The notes under the pieces: generated by a model
Told to the model about the DNA's origin: nothing
The model's database searches: none
The model's input: the letters and a program-made list of their open reading frames with translations, nothing else
Source of the DNA: Cyanobacteria bacterium SIG28
GTDB taxonomy: Bacteria > Cyanobacteriota > Vampirovibrionia > Gastranaerophilales > Gastranaerophilaceae
Direction of reading: 5' to 3'
Length of the DNA: 64,000 nt
NCBI GenBank assembly: GCA_015152525.1
Contig: SUTU01000007.1
Span: 51,833-115,832 of the forward strand
Program-made: the position numbers and the translations under genes
Part shown: one piece after another, positions 8,207-17,905 of the stretch
Layout: every line of letters starts with the position of its first letter
Position numbering within the stretch: the first letter of the stretch is position 1

Positions 8207-10012
8207 ATGAATATAATAAATATGAATTTTTATAATACAAATAGATATACTGCTGAGAAAAAAGAGCAGTTAAATTTCTATGGTGGTAAAGCTTTGTTTA
8301 CAAAAGAGTACCGGCTTGCGCCCAAAACTATTGAAAACTTAGCTCAGGTTTCAGGTTTATATGATAAAATCAATTCATTTTTTTCAAAATTAAACGGAAT
8401 TAATTTGAAGAAATTCAAAGCTTTATATCCGAATATTGATTCCGGAACGAAAGCAAGAGGGTTTGTTTTAAAGGATTGTTTAGATATAGGTGATAAAAAA
8501 CTTCAGATTGTGAAACGTAATTCTGTTAAAACAAACGAGTCTGATGATGCTGAGTGGTTAGTTTTTAATTTGTTGGATAAAGATGATAACAAATTAGCCG
8601 GTTACAGAATTTCTAAAAATGGTGCCATGGAAGTAAAAACCGAAAACAAAGATTTTTTACCAAAGACAGAAGCAAAAGAAAGTGATATTGCTCGAACAGA
8701 TAATCCTAAAACGGAACTTTTAACAAAAGAATTTTTATTGCTTAACACTTTTGTGTCAAACGCAAAAGAAATATACAGAAAAACGATAGCTGTACCAACT
8801 CGAGAAAATGTACTGAAATGTATTCAACAATATAAAGCTATTGAAAAATGTTCAGGAGCCAAAGAAGAAATAAGCTCACTTTTGCAAACGTATACTGAAA
8901 CTTCTGAACTTTTGGGGATAGGCAAAATTCATGGCGCAACGGATTTAAAAAAAGAATTTTTCGGGACAAAAGATGAAGCTGTTGTTAAAGGATATAAGTT
9001 TAAAGATGATAAAACGAATAGAACTTACAGTGTTTGTTCTTTAAATCGCAAAGACAATGAAGACGCTGCTCTTAAAGTAACAATAGAAGATAAGAAAAAA
9101 TCCGGTTGTTATATTTTATATAAAACCGGAAAGATAACTAAACGCAAATCCGGAATAAAAAATGATAGAGATATAAGAGATCATCACTTTGAACAAATAT
9201 CAAAAGAAACGGCAGTGAAAGACGGTTTGGTTGAAGCTATTACTGTAATTAAATCTAAACTGGAACAGTTTCAAGAATATGTACAAAGCAAAAGACAACC
9301 AAAGATAAAACCTGTAAAAATAAAAATTTCCGTACCAAAATCTCAAAAAGTAAAGGTTCAAAAAAAACGAACAGTTGTGCCAAAACAAAGAGTGCCAAAG
9401 GCTGAAAAAATTGCAAAAACGGAAAAAGTAGCTAAAGTGGAAAAAACAGAAAAAATAAAACCGCTTAATAAAACTGAAATTAAACCTGCCGATATTCCGA
9501 TAACTTCAATGATTGAATCTATTGATGAAATATTTAAAACACCTGTTGAAAAAAGAAGTTCTCATTTGATACATGAAAAAATGTCTGACGGTAGAATTTT
9601 TGAAGGCAGATTTAGGGTAAAAAGCAAAGACGGAACGGAAATTGTTGTTTCCAAGATAAAATCACCAAGGTATGTGGATTTTATTTATTATTCGATAAAT
9701 GTGAATAAAGCTGATAAAAAATTTATAATAAACCTTGACCCGGAAACTAAAAGAATAATATCATCTGTTGACGGAAAGCCTGTAATTAAAGGCGGAATAG
9801 TTGTAGAGCATATTTCTAAAAAAGATTTTTTGGAGTCTACACCGGAAGCCGGAAATTACTTGGAATATATTAACGAAATTTTCAAATATACAGATGAAGG
9901 CAAAAGAAAAGTAATAAAACTTCAGTCAAAAAAATCTCAGAACAAACAGATAATTGCAGATCGTGAAAAAGAGATTTTAAAACTTCTAAACCAAGAAGAG
10001 GAGCTTATATAA
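8207..10012 (+). CDS. Unknown repeat protein with Lys-rich linker
   Basis: About 601 residues; the ATG at 8222 is an alternative start, and no ribosome-binding site is seen. The leader ends LNFYGGK, matching the tag seen in other genes here. Three stretches look like related beta-rich units, each with a G-(F/Y)-x-(L/F)-K-D or G-R-F-R-V-K entry and a Y-x-I-x-K-x-G-like exit: near residues 80-145, 245-310 and 465-535. A highly charged Lys/Val/Pro linker (KVKVQKKRTVVPKQRVPKAE and on) occupies about 375-430. No membrane segment. It shares a divergent promoter region with the HNH-like gene. Function not recognised. Confidence 0.75.
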   Translation: MNIINMNFYNTNRYTAEKKEQLNFYGGKALFTKEYRLAPKTIENLAQVSGLYDKINSFFSKLNGINLKKFKALYPNIDSGTKARGFVLKDCLDIGDKKLQIVKRNSVKTNESDDAEWLVFNLLDKDDNKLAGYRISKNGAMEVKTENKDFLPKTEAKESDIARTDNPKTELLTKEFLLLNTFVSNAKEIYRKTIAVPTRENVLKCIQQYKAIEKCSGAKEEISSLLQTYTETSELLGIGKIHGATDLKKEFFGTKDEAVVKGYKFKDDKTNRTYSVCSLNRKDNEDAALKVTIEDKKKSGCYILYKTGKITKRKSGIKNDRDIRDHHFEQISKETAVKDGLVEAITVIKSKLEQFQEYVQSKRQPKIKPVKIKISVPKSQKVKVQKKRTVVPKQRVPKAEKIAKTEKVAKVEKTEKIKPLNKTEIKPADIPITSMIESIDEIFKTPVEKRSSHLIHEKMSDGRIFEGRFRVKSKDGTEIVVSKIKSPRYVDFIYYSINVNKADKKFIINLDPETKRIISSVDGKPVIKGGIVVEHISKKDFLESTPEAGNYLEYINEIFKYTDEGKRKVIKLQSKKSQNKQIIADREKEILKLLNQEEELI

Positions 10013-10017
10013 TCAAC

Positions 10018-10051
10018 AAAAAAGCCCTCTTTGGGAAGATTTAAAGAGAGC
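10018..10051 (-). terminator. Intrinsic terminator on the minus strand
   Basis: On the minus strand GCTCTCTTT and AAAGAGGGC form a nine-pair stem with one G-U pair, followed by CTTTTTTG. No coding gene ends here on that strand, so it implies a non-coding transcript reading from about 10240. Confidence 0.6.
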
Positions 10052-10240
10052 CGGTTAATTGGATACTATGAGTTGTCTTAAGCAGTTGCGCGTTCACTGC
10101 TGTTAAGAAGGATAATTTTTGATGAAAGTAAGTCGAACACACACACAATGCCCTATCACTTTAAGAGTCGAAATACGACGATATCATCAGTTGTCCCCGA
10201 CTTACACCCTCATAATAAACTATGTTAAACCAATTTATAA
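10052..10240 (-). ncRNA. Candidate structured small RNA
   Basis: The 310-bp gap between 10012 and 10323 has no supported gene but has strong secondary structure when read on the minus strand. GTAAGTCG (near 10195-10204) pairs with CGACTTAC (near 10125-10132), enclosing an inner hairpin at GTCG...CGAC. A second stem pairs CTTAA-GCAGT with ACTGCTTAAG around 10080-10110. A terminator follows at 10018-10051. I could not match it to tmRNA, 6S, SRP or RNase P RNA by their conserved sequences. Boundaries and identity are uncertain. Confidence 0.4.
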
Positions 10241-10310
10241 TCTTCTTGAGAAGTAATTCCAAAGGATTATTTTTAAGAATAGAATTTCATCGGAGCGTGA
10301 TCATTTATGG

Positions 10311-10316
10311 TATATT
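10311..10316 (+). promoter_or_regulatory. -10 box giving a probable leaderless ispE mRNA
   Basis: TATATT ends six bases before the ispE ATG, where transcription would normally start. No purine-rich ribosome-binding site is present in the gap. Confidence 0.45.
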
Positions 10317-10322
10317 TATTTT

Positions 10323-11168
10323 ATGAAACAGATAAAGGTAAAATGTCCGGCAAAGATAAATTTGACGCTGGAAATAGTAAACAAAAGAGCTGACGGATTT
10401 CACAATATCAAAAGTGTAATGCAAATGATAAGTTTGTACGATTATCTTGATATAAAGGTTGAGCATGCCAACTCAAATATTATAATACTCGACGGCACAA
10501 GTGATAAAATTCCTTATGATAATAAAAACCTTGTTTATAAAGCTGTTGAGCTTTTTTTGGAAACGAGCGGTTTAAAGAATTTAAAGATAAAAGTTTTTAT
10601 AGAAAAAAATATTCCGATTTCTGCAGGTTTGGCTGGTGGAAGTACTGATGCTGCAGGCGTTTTATGGGGATTGAACCGGATTTTTAAAGCTTTTGACGAA
10701 GCTTCTTTGAATCGTCTTTGTTCTGTTTTGGGCTCAGATTTGAATGTTTGTTTGAACGGTGGTTGTGTTTTGGCAACTTCCCGAGGCGAAATTACTCAAA
10801 AACTACCTGATATCGAGTCCGAAGTTACACTTATAAAACCACGGAATTTGGGAATTTCTGCGGGTGAAGCTTATAAAAAGTATTCGATGAAAGAGTTTAA
10901 GCCTCAAAATAACATGACTGAAAAAATGATTGCAAGTATTAATACCGGTGCGCGTTTTGAACCGTATTTATATAACGACTTGGAGTATGCGGTTTTTGAT
11001 GATTATAAAGAGTTGCAAGTGATAAAACAGACTTACCCACAGGCAGTTATGTCAGGCTCCGGTTCAACATATTTTGTGCCGGAAAACTTGGAAACCTCGA
11101 AGCTAAATGATGATTATGAGTTTATTAATGGACTTAGGTTTGTAAAAGAAGGAGTTTCTGAGGCGTAA
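10323..11168 (+). CDS. ispE: 4-diphosphocytidyl-2-C-methyl-D-erythritol kinase
   Basis: ATP-dependent kinase of the MEP isoprenoid pathway. A GHMP kinase: the N-terminus CPAKINLTLEI...RADGFHNI carries the substrate-binding start. The glycine loop PISAGLAGGSTDAAG is near residue 100, and the C-terminal motif AVMSGSGSTYF near residue 240. Length 281 is normal. There is no ribosome-binding site. A TATATT box at 10311-10316 lies six bases before the ATG, so the mRNA may be leaderless. Downstream is a repeat block, not an operon partner. Confidence 0.95.
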   Translation: MKQIKVKCPAKINLTLEIVNKRADGFHNIKSVMQMISLYDYLDIKVEHANSNIIILDGTSDKIPYDNKNLVYKAVELFLETSGLKNLKIKVFIEKNIPISAGLAGGSTDAAGVLWGLNRIFKAFDEASLNRLCSVLGSDLNVCLNGGCVLATSRGEITQKLPDIESEVTLIKPRNLGISAGEAYKKYSMKEFKPQNNMTEKMIASINTGARFEPYLYNDLEYAVFDDYKELQVIKQTYPQAVMSGSGSTYFVPENLETSKLNDDYEFINGLRFVKEGVSEA

Positions 11169-11199
11169 GGGGTAAATGAAGCTGTTTGATGTAATGACA

Positions 11200-11580
11200 A
11201 GAACTCAAACCCTGTCATTCTCGCACGAAGTGCGGGAAACCAGTCAAGCCGTCATCCTCAAACCGTTAGGTTTGGGGATCCAGCCAATTAAGACAAATTC
11301 CGAGATTTTTTCAATAAGCTGGATCTCCGACCTTTTTTCAACAAGCGGACAAGCTGGTAGGTGCCACCAACCACCCCTTACATTTACCCCCGAAGATGAC
11401 AGCAAGCCGGTAGGTGCCACCAACCACCCCTTACATTTACCCCCGAAGATGACAGCAAGACGGTAGGCAACACCGACCAGCCAAAATACCTTTACCCCTT
11501 TACTCCCGAAGATGACAGCAAGCCGGTAGGTGCCACCAACCACCCCTTACATTTACCCCCCCCCGAAGATGACGACAAGC
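11200..11580. repeat. Dispersed and tandem REP-like repeat block
   Basis: This intergenic block holds at least three copies of a unit built from CCCGAAGATGACAGCAAG, CGGTAGGTGCCACCAACC and CCCCTTACATTTACCC. It is preceded by a palindromic unit with TCTCGCACGAAGTGCGGGA. Related units recur at 42480-42810, and the start of the block resembles sequence at 55025-55070. Reading frames across it are composed of repeat sequence and are not believable genes. Base composition is more GC-rich than the flanking genes. Confidence 0.8.
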
Positions 11581-11662
11581 TTGTTGGTGTAACATTAAAA
11601 CATGTGCTAATTTAAAGTGTTTAACATTTTTAATATTTCCTCTTTAAAAAATAACCATAATA

Positions 11663-11671
11663 TGTTATAAT
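11663..11671 (+). promoter_or_regulatory. Extended -10 promoter of the prepilin operon
   Basis: TGTTATAAT matches an extended -10 element. It lies about 45 bases before the first prepilin-like gene, whose ATG is preceded by GAGAGGAT. Confidence 0.55.
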
Positions 11672-11715
11672 GATACTCATGAGAGCTCTATTTTTAGAGA
11701 GGATAAGATAAAACA

Positions 11716-13698
11716 ATGCGCGTTGGATATAAAAAAGGTTTTAACCTATCAGAGTTACTTATTGTACTGTTTATTATAGGTGTCGTTGCGGCATATACCG
11801 TGCCGATGTTGGGTATGAAACGAACAAAAAATCCTAATGATTTCAATTCTGTTCATGGATTGTTTATGTGTTATTACGATAGAAATGATAACTTGCGTGT
11901 GTACCGAATAGAAAGTAATAACACTAGTGGTGCGTATGATGAAGAAGTTACTAACGCTAGTACGTTGCTAACGCAAAGGACGGCATATAAAGCAGCAATG
12001 GAACAACGTGCACAACAAGAAGAAGCCGGAATTCCTGAAGAAGAGTGGGTGGCAATTCCTCAGGTTAGGAATACTTGTACTTTTGAACCCCCAAAAGCTA
12101 ATTATTTTATGGTTTACGCAATTGGTGCCGGTGGCGATGGTTTTGATGCCCAAGTGCGAAAAAATGGGGCGGCTCCTCCGCCTGATTATGAAGAGGAAAT
12201 ACCAACCGTGCAGTACAACGCAGCGCGTTATGAAGTTGGTAGTATTCCTGTCGGTACAGGTTTTAAGAAAGCTATGGAATCTTTACCGCCAGAGCGACGA
12301 TGGGTTAAGGATAAATGGGATCTGCAATGGGATGAAGGTGCAACACCACCCCAATACACAATCAGATCTTCACGCAGTGATGGCGGAGATTCTTATTGCA
12401 GAAACTATTTAATAACATCTAATAAGTGCTCTGCTTGTGCTGATGAGCAGCGTTCATGTCCTGTAAGTTGTTTCGAACCTAAATCTTCTTGGGGTGGTGA
12501 TTCCGGAAGATCTGTCAGCTATGTTAACATGCCGGTAAAAATTAAAAGTAATTTTGACATATCTTTCTCAACCGGTTACCAGTATGGTGAAGGTAAAGAT
12601 ACGATTTTGAAATTTAATTCAACAAATTATATTAAACTAAAGCCTCCTGGTATAGGGGCTAGTGGTTCTGCAGATTATGTAAGCGATCCGAATGGTGGTC
12701 CGCCTGAATCTACTGAGCACGCTTTCTTATCAGAAGCATTTGTGGGCCAATTAGGATTACCACAAGGGATAAATCATTATCGTCAACCAGGCTCAGTATT
12801 GCGCGGTGGCGGTAAATCGTCAACCTCGGACCCTGCTGATCCGATGCGTGGGTGTTCGTCGAACTACCAAAGTATATCAGGTAGTAGAGGAGGTATTGGT
12901 AGCTTTACAGTAACACCAGAAGTTATTCAGTTTAGATATACGGTTGTAGCACCGAAAATAATGGGTATTAAAGCCGGTAAGACGGCTACACCTAATATAA
13001 AGGTTTTTGAACAACTTCCAAGACCGACTTATGTAGTTCGTCCCGGGATTAGGCTTGGTTGGAGTCCTGAAGAACGAGCCAGTGAAATAACTACAGAAGT
13101 TCCAAACCCAAAAGAATTGGATGAAGACGGAAATCCTAAAAAAGATGAAGAGGGTAATGAAATTGACCCTGGTTCAACAATAGTGTCTATTCATAAAGCC
13201 GGTGGTGCAGTTGATGCATTTGGTGGTAACAAGCTATATGAGTTATATGGTGGTGATAGTGATCCAGATGAAGGTATTATAGAATTGTCAAAATCAAAAC
13301 AAAATGTTCCATTACCACGAGCTTATCGTTCTATTTTTATACCGCAAGCTCCTACTTTGACAGCGGAACAGTTCATGACGACACCTTTGTCTAAAAAGGA
13401 TATTGGTTATATTCCTGGTAAAGGAGGTTGGGGTTCTTTTCCGATATTATCTAAGGACGGATTTCTCGGTATGGAAAATACTTTTGAACAAATCCAAGAA
13501 ATAAATGGTGAAGTGGTTGATAAAGTTGATGCGACAATCGAAGAATATTTTGATGATATTGCGACACTTTATTCATGTTCCCAGTTTAGTAGCGATTATA
13601 CGTCAGGTTCAACGGTGAATGTTGTTAAGGGTACTTTTAGTTATAATTATTGTAAAGGTACAAAAGGTCAAAATGGAGCTGTGATTATAATATGGTAA
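11716..13698 (+). CDS. Large prepilin-like protein with glycine-rich exported domain
   Basis: A 660-residue protein with a class III (type IV pilin) leader: MRVGYKKG, cleavage after Gly, then FNLSELLIVLFIIGVVAA with Glu at mature position 5. The N-terminal helix would anchor it until assembly. The rest is far larger than an ordinary pilin (100-200 residues). It has YAIGAGGDGFD near residue 135, several cysteines (YCRNY, CSACADEQRSCPVSCF near 235-255), and an ending GQNGAVIIIW. It overlaps the next gene by 7 bases. Probably a minor pilin or tip adhesin of a type IV pilus or type II-like system; ligand unknown. Confidence 0.8.
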   Translation: MRVGYKKGFNLSELLIVLFIIGVVAAYTVPMLGMKRTKNPNDFNSVHGLFMCYYDRNDNLRVYRIESNNTSGAYDEEVTNASTLLTQRTAYKAAMEQRAQQEEAGIPEEEWVAIPQVRNTCTFEPPKANYFMVYAIGAGGDGFDAQVRKNGAAPPPDYEEEIPTVQYNAARYEVGSIPVGTGFKKAMESLPPERRWVKDKWDLQWDEGATPPQYTIRSSRSDGGDSYCRNYLITSNKCSACADEQRSCPVSCFEPKSSWGGDSGRSVSYVNMPVKIKSNFDISFSTGYQYGEGKDTILKFNSTNYIKLKPPGIGASGSADYVSDPNGGPPESTEHAFLSEAFVGQLGLPQGINHYRQPGSVLRGGGKSSTSDPADPMRGCSSNYQSISGSRGGIGSFTVTPEVIQFRYTVVAPKIMGIKAGKTATPNIKVFEQLPRPTYVVRPGIRLGWSPEERASEITTEVPNPKELDEDGNPKKDEEGNEIDPGSTIVSIHKAGGAVDAFGGNKLYELYGGDSDPDEGIIELSKSKQNVPLPRAYRSIFIPQAPTLTAEQFMTTPLSKKDIGYIPGKGGWGSFPILSKDGFLGMENTFEQIQEINGEVVDKVDATIEEYFDDIATLYSCSQFSSDYTSGSTVNVVKGTFSYNYCKGTKGQNGAVIIIW

Positions 13699-14258
13699 AA
13701 AAAGGCTTTACATTAATGGAAATGATGGTTGTTTTGACTATTTTGGCTATATTCTTTGCGGCGGCATCTAAAGGTATTGCAGGTAAAGCTAAGAAAAGAC
13801 AACAGTTTAATCAACACGGCTCATATACTTGCATATTGCAAGAACACGAGGCAGTTCCTTCTATTCTTCAAACTCTTTCAAGAGATAATATTCAATCTCA
13901 ATTAGGACTTGTTGATTCTTCCTGTCGATTTCAACCACCACCAAGTGTTCCGTTTTTTAATGTTAATATTATTGACTGGAAATACGGCGTAATATCTACT
14001 GTTGAGCCACAAATAGCCTTGCCGTTAACAATAAGTTTTCCGACTGATGATTTGGATAACAAAATAAAAATAGAAAATTCTGACGGTGTCAGTAAAACAT
14101 ATGCTTTAAGCGATGATCAAACTTCTCTTGATGATTTTGCTGAATATTTACGTGTGCATCATCCGAACTCAGCGTTTCTTTCAGAAGAAGATGAGGATAG
14201 AGATGAAGATCACTACGGTTTTGATGTTCAAGGTCGTGGGGTCTTTATTACTTGGTAA
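13692..14258 (+). CDS. Prepilin-like minor pilin
   Basis: 188 residues. The leader MVKKG is followed by FTLMEMMVVLTILAIFFAAA, with Glu at mature position 5, a standard prepilin peptidase substrate. The exported domain is about 150 residues with two cysteines (SYTCIL, SSCRFQPP). It ends GRGVFITW, which parallels the GAVIIxW endings of the two larger neighbours. Its start lies inside the end of the preceding gene, so translation is probably coupled. Likely a pilus accessory subunit. Confidence 0.8.
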   Translation: MVKKGFTLMEMMVVLTILAIFFAAASKGIAGKAKKRQQFNQHGSYTCILQEHEAVPSILQTLSRDNIQSQLGLVDSSCRFQPPPSVPFFNVNIIDWKYGVISTVEPQIALPLTISFPTDDLDNKIKIENSDGVSKTYALSDDQTSLDDFAEYLRVHHPNSAFLSEEDEDRDEDHYGFDVQGRGVFITW

Positions 14259-14277
14259 CAGAATAATGAGGATATAA

Positions 14278-17154
14278 ATGAACATAAGATTTAATAAAAA
14301 AAGCGGATTTAGTTTGTTGGAATTAATGGTATTTTTCTTATTTTTATCCATAATTTTGGCAGCTTCAACACCAATGATTACTAAAAAATACAGATATATT
14401 CCGCCAAGATTGGTTCACGGAAAATATATATGTTATAACGATAATGGAGTGCAAAAACAAGCTCAATACAATTCATTCAGACAACTGTCAAATGATTCTA
14501 ACCCAACGAGAACCGTAACAAATCCTGACGGTACAACAGAAACCGTAAATGGATGTAGTTTCAACCCACCGGCAACAGCATCACTTTTCAAAGTCGAAAT
14601 TATAGGCGGTGGTGCAGGAGGATTTGATTACTATGCTATATCTGAAGAAAGAACTCCTGTTATATCACAAGATGAACAACCGTACTTCGATATGCTTAAT
14701 GGGCTTAGAACCAGTGATAATGAAGAGATAACAGATGCTCATAAGCTTGCGTATGTGAAACCCTCAGGTGCTTCTTTGTGGGAAGCATATCACAATGTCG
14801 ATGTTTGGCGAACGGTAACATCCGGAAAAGCTGGTGGCGTGCAGTATATGCAAGTGTTTTTTAACCCGACGCCGTTAGTCAATGACTTGTATTGTCAGAT
14901 TAATACGAGAGGTGTTAAAGATTATGCTTATAACCGTCGACCTACTTCGAGTGTAAGTAAGTCGATTCTGGGCGATGAAAATTATAATAGTCAGATAATG
15001 GTTAATTACAAAACAGGTAACTGTTATGCAGAAAGTTATCATACCTGGATATCCTATTTAGCAACGCCTACTCCAGCAAGATGGAAAGGAGTTTTGGACA
15101 GAAATGCTTATAGAACACTATATGACCAGTTTACAGCGTATATAGGTGAGGTTTTATTAAGTACATCTGGTTATCATGTTAATTCGGGTAAATCTTTAAT
15201 GTGTAGGGATTTAGGTATAGATGAGGTTTATCGTGTTTTTACTGATGACACTGAAGAAGGCACAGGGGAGGCTACTGAACCGGTAGAGAGTCCTAGTGCC
15301 GGTGAATCTATCTGTACAGGTGTATGTACTGGCTTGCAAAAAGAAGAATGTGAAAAGAAATTAAAAAAAGAGTGCAAATACACAAGTGATTATACCATAG
15401 AAGCGTATGTTTCTTCTCTATATGGTTTTTCTTATCCAGTTACCTCACTTGCAACAATCAAAGACAGAGAAGGTACTTTTAGAGAGTTACTTAGCTCAAA
15501 CCCTATGTTTAAGGATTATGCTGTAGGCGATTATAAAGCTTCAGGTAAAATAAAACAGTATCTTGGAGGTATAAAACAAACAATTGCAACTACTTGTGAT
15601 GATGAACAAGTGGGACTGCTTGCAGAAAATTATATTGCAGGTGAATCCGAGATTTCAGGGTTGATTCCGAATACGACATCTAATAGTAACAAAATTGCTT
15701 TAAGTGGTGCAAGTGGTGGTAAAGCAGGATATATAACAGCAAAGTTTAAAATTAATAATATAAATGAAGATGAAGAGTATGAAGAAATAGCTGCTAAATT
15801 GAAACGCTATGCAGGCAATGCAGATGATGCTTATATGAAACCTCTTTCTTGTACAACACTCGGTTGTGAAGATTCTAGTGGAATAAGTGTATATAATTCA
15901 AGTGATGCTGTGGGCGGACCATATATTAAACCTAATTATGATTTTAAAACAGACGATTTAATAAGTGTCGGAAAAATAATGCCGGATTGGGATTACTATC
16001 AGGATGTGTATGGTAAATCTAATGAAGAAATAGAGAATCTGAAAGCATCCGGTTTAGAAAACCCTTACGACGGTAGAAATATTACACGATATAACGGCTT
16101 TCGCTTAATAAACCCGTTAAACACGAATGAAGTTGATTATGTAACCTTTGAAAACCTGCCGACAGGTGCAAAAATGCATAAAGTTTTTGTATATCCGGCG
16201 TCGGATGATGCAGAAATGAACCAAGATGATCTTAATATAATTAAGACAGCTCATCCAACTTATTTTGTAGGTGAAAAAGCTACTAATAACTATAATGCCG
16301 GCAGAGTCTTTTACATAGAAGGTACCGACGGTGAAGATGCTTACGGTAGTGTTTGCTTACATAATACAACAACCTGCATAAATAATACAGAATTTAAAAC
16401 ATCTAGTGATGGTAGCTATATGCCGAAATTGTATATATCATTAACCACTCAAGAAAGGCAACATAAAGTTGGCAAGGGGGGGAAAGCCGGTGAAAAAAAA
16501 GAATTCACAATTCCTGTAATTCCTGAAAACTGCAAAATATACGCAGGGAAGGGTGGTCAGGTAATATCTTATGAAGAAGAGACTCTATCCAACGAGGATG
16601 ATTATGTAGCAGCTCAGGAAGCTATGAGATCATATATTAGCTGTGATAATGGTAGTACTGTTTATGATGCAAAAGGTGGAGAGCAATATCACTGGGATAA
16701 TGTAAGTTCTGCTCAAGTATTTGAACGTAATTTTTATATTTTTAGTGAACAACAAAAGCATGTGTATTCTCAAGAAGATACTGAAAATCAGTATTTAACA
16801 GGTGATAATCATTTATATGTAATAACTAAAGGTGATGGTACCGGTGCTTCACCTTTCTCAGAAGCAAGTGGAAAAAATATATTTTTAAAATATAACAATC
16901 TTATAGCCGGTAAATTTGGTCAAGGCGGTGAAGCTTCAACGCTTATCGACGGATGTATAGAAGGGTATACTGAATACGAGTATCAGTTGGAGACACCACC
17001 AGGTTCAGTTAACGATAGAGAAACTAAAGGACGTGGTTCGCAAACAGAAATTTCGTGTGCTTATCAGTTTAACGATTCTGATCCTGAAAAAAGTTATGCA
17101 AAGAGAGTGTCTGCCACTGCTGGTACCGGTGGTGCGGTTATTATATCTTGGTAG
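14278..17154 (+). CDS. Very large prepilin-like protein with glycine-rich domain
   Basis: 958 residues, exceptional for a pilin-type protein. Leader MNIRFNKKSG, then FSLLELMVFFLFLSIILAAS with Glu5. The N-terminal part of the exported region has CYNDNGV, CSFNPPATASLFKVEII and GGGAGGFDYY, similar in order to the 660-residue protein (CTFEPPKANYFMVYAI, then GAGGDGFD). Glycine-rich stretches (SGASGGKAGYI, GKGGKAGEKK, KFGQGGEAS) and many cysteines follow, and it ends TGGAVIISW. The pattern resembles glycine-rich adhesin domains. Probably a surface tip or adhesin subunit of the same pilus-like machine. Confidence 0.8.
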   Translation: MNIRFNKKSGFSLLELMVFFLFLSIILAASTPMITKKYRYIPPRLVHGKYICYNDNGVQKQAQYNSFRQLSNDSNPTRTVTNPDGTTETVNGCSFNPPATASLFKVEIIGGGAGGFDYYAISEERTPVISQDEQPYFDMLNGLRTSDNEEITDAHKLAYVKPSGASLWEAYHNVDVWRTVTSGKAGGVQYMQVFFNPTPLVNDLYCQINTRGVKDYAYNRRPTSSVSKSILGDENYNSQIMVNYKTGNCYAESYHTWISYLATPTPARWKGVLDRNAYRTLYDQFTAYIGEVLLSTSGYHVNSGKSLMCRDLGIDEVYRVFTDDTEEGTGEATEPVESPSAGESICTGVCTGLQKEECEKKLKKECKYTSDYTIEAYVSSLYGFSYPVTSLATIKDREGTFRELLSSNPMFKDYAVGDYKASGKIKQYLGGIKQTIATTCDDEQVGLLAENYIAGESEISGLIPNTTSNSNKIALSGASGGKAGYITAKFKINNINEDEEYEEIAAKLKRYAGNADDAYMKPLSCTTLGCEDSSGISVYNSSDAVGGPYIKPNYDFKTDDLISVGKIMPDWDYYQDVYGKSNEEIENLKASGLENPYDGRNITRYNGFRLINPLNTNEVDYVTFENLPTGAKMHKVFVYPASDDAEMNQDDLNIIKTAHPTYFVGEKATNNYNAGRVFYIEGTDGEDAYGSVCLHNTTTCINNTEFKTSSDGSYMPKLYISLTTQERQHKVGKGGKAGEKKEFTIPVIPENCKIYAGKGGQVISYEEETLSNEDDYVAAQEAMRSYISCDNGSTVYDAKGGEQYHWDNVSSAQVFERNFYIFSEQQKHVYSQEDTENQYLTGDNHLYVITKGDGTGASPFSEASGKNIFLKYNNLIAGKFGQGGEASTLIDGCIEGYTEYEYQLETPPGSVNDRETKGRGSQTEISCAYQFNDSDPEKSYAKRVSATAGTGGAVIISW

Positions 17155-17200
17155 GTTAACAAAGTTGTATAAAAGATAATGAATAAAGGATAATGATAAG

Positions 17201-17860
17201 ATGAAAAAAATAAAACACGGGTTTACATTGGCAGAAATGCTTGTAGTATTAGGTGTTATTGTATTTTTATTAACGATTCTGGTTCCGGTGATGAAAAAAG
17301 TTACACCAAACCAAGATAAAATGATGCTTAAAAAAGCGTACTATATGGCTGAGCGAGTTATTAACGAACTTGTGAATGATACAGAGCTGTATCCGGAACC
17401 GGATGATGTGGTTACGGGTCCTTGGTTTTTAGCTAATACTAAAGAAGTTAGAGATCCACGTACAGGGAATATGGTTAGTGGTCCAACTAAATTCTGTGAG
17501 CTATTCAAAGCAAGGATGAATGTTTTAGAAGAACACACTACTTGTGAAAACTCAACCGGACTTGGCATGGGAACTACAAATACTGTTTCTGTAGCGAATC
17601 AAAAAATAACTTTTACTACTACTGATGGTGTTGATTGGTTTATAAGAAAAGGTAATTTTACTGGAAGTACTTATATAGAACTTCAATTTGATGTGAGCGG
17701 ACGGGGCAAGGGTAATGACTGTTTTTATTTAGCCTTAAATACAGATGGTAAATGTTTAAAACCTGATAGTTTTTGGTTTAAAGTCTACTCTAATGGTCGT
17801 ATTGAACCTTATCACTCAAAGACTCTCGAATGGTTAACCGATACAAAAGTTACAAATTAA
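17201..17860 (+). CDS. Prepilin-like protein, tandem paralogue A
   Basis: 219 residues; leader MKKIKHG then FTLAEMLVVLGVIVFLLTIL. First of three tandem paralogues that share KKAY...V.ELVND.ELYPEP, TKFCELFKARMNV, a TDGVDWF segment, a D-V-(S/N)-G-x-x-(K/R)-G segment and a P-D-x-F-W-F-K-V-x-x-(N/S)-G-(R/K) segment. The last two are the type of conserved turn seen in pseudopilins of the GspG/GspH kind, sometimes calcium-binding. A weak AAAGGATAAT ribosome-binding site precedes it. Role: minor pilin or pseudopilin. Confidence 0.85.
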   Translation: MKKIKHGFTLAEMLVVLGVIVFLLTILVPVMKKVTPNQDKMMLKKAYYMAERVINELVNDTELYPEPDDVVTGPWFLANTKEVRDPRTGNMVSGPTKFCELFKARMNVLEEHTTCENSTGLGMGTTNTVSVANQKITFTTTDGVDWFIRKGNFTGSTYIELQFDVSGRGKGNDCFYLALNTDGKCLKPDSFWFKVYSNGRIEPYHSKTLEWLTDTKVTN

Positions 17861-17905
17861 TATATTAAAAAAACATAAATAAACAAGTTAAGGAAAAATA
17901 ACAAT

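Noticed and set aside
10052..10240. tmRNA identity for the structured region
   Set aside because: A frame ending in Ala-Thr-Ala-stop was noticed, but there is no tRNA-like acceptor or T-arm pairing and no typical tag ending.
11176..11543. Open frames in the repeat block after ispE
   Set aside because: Both consist of translated repeat units; no start signal or known pattern.
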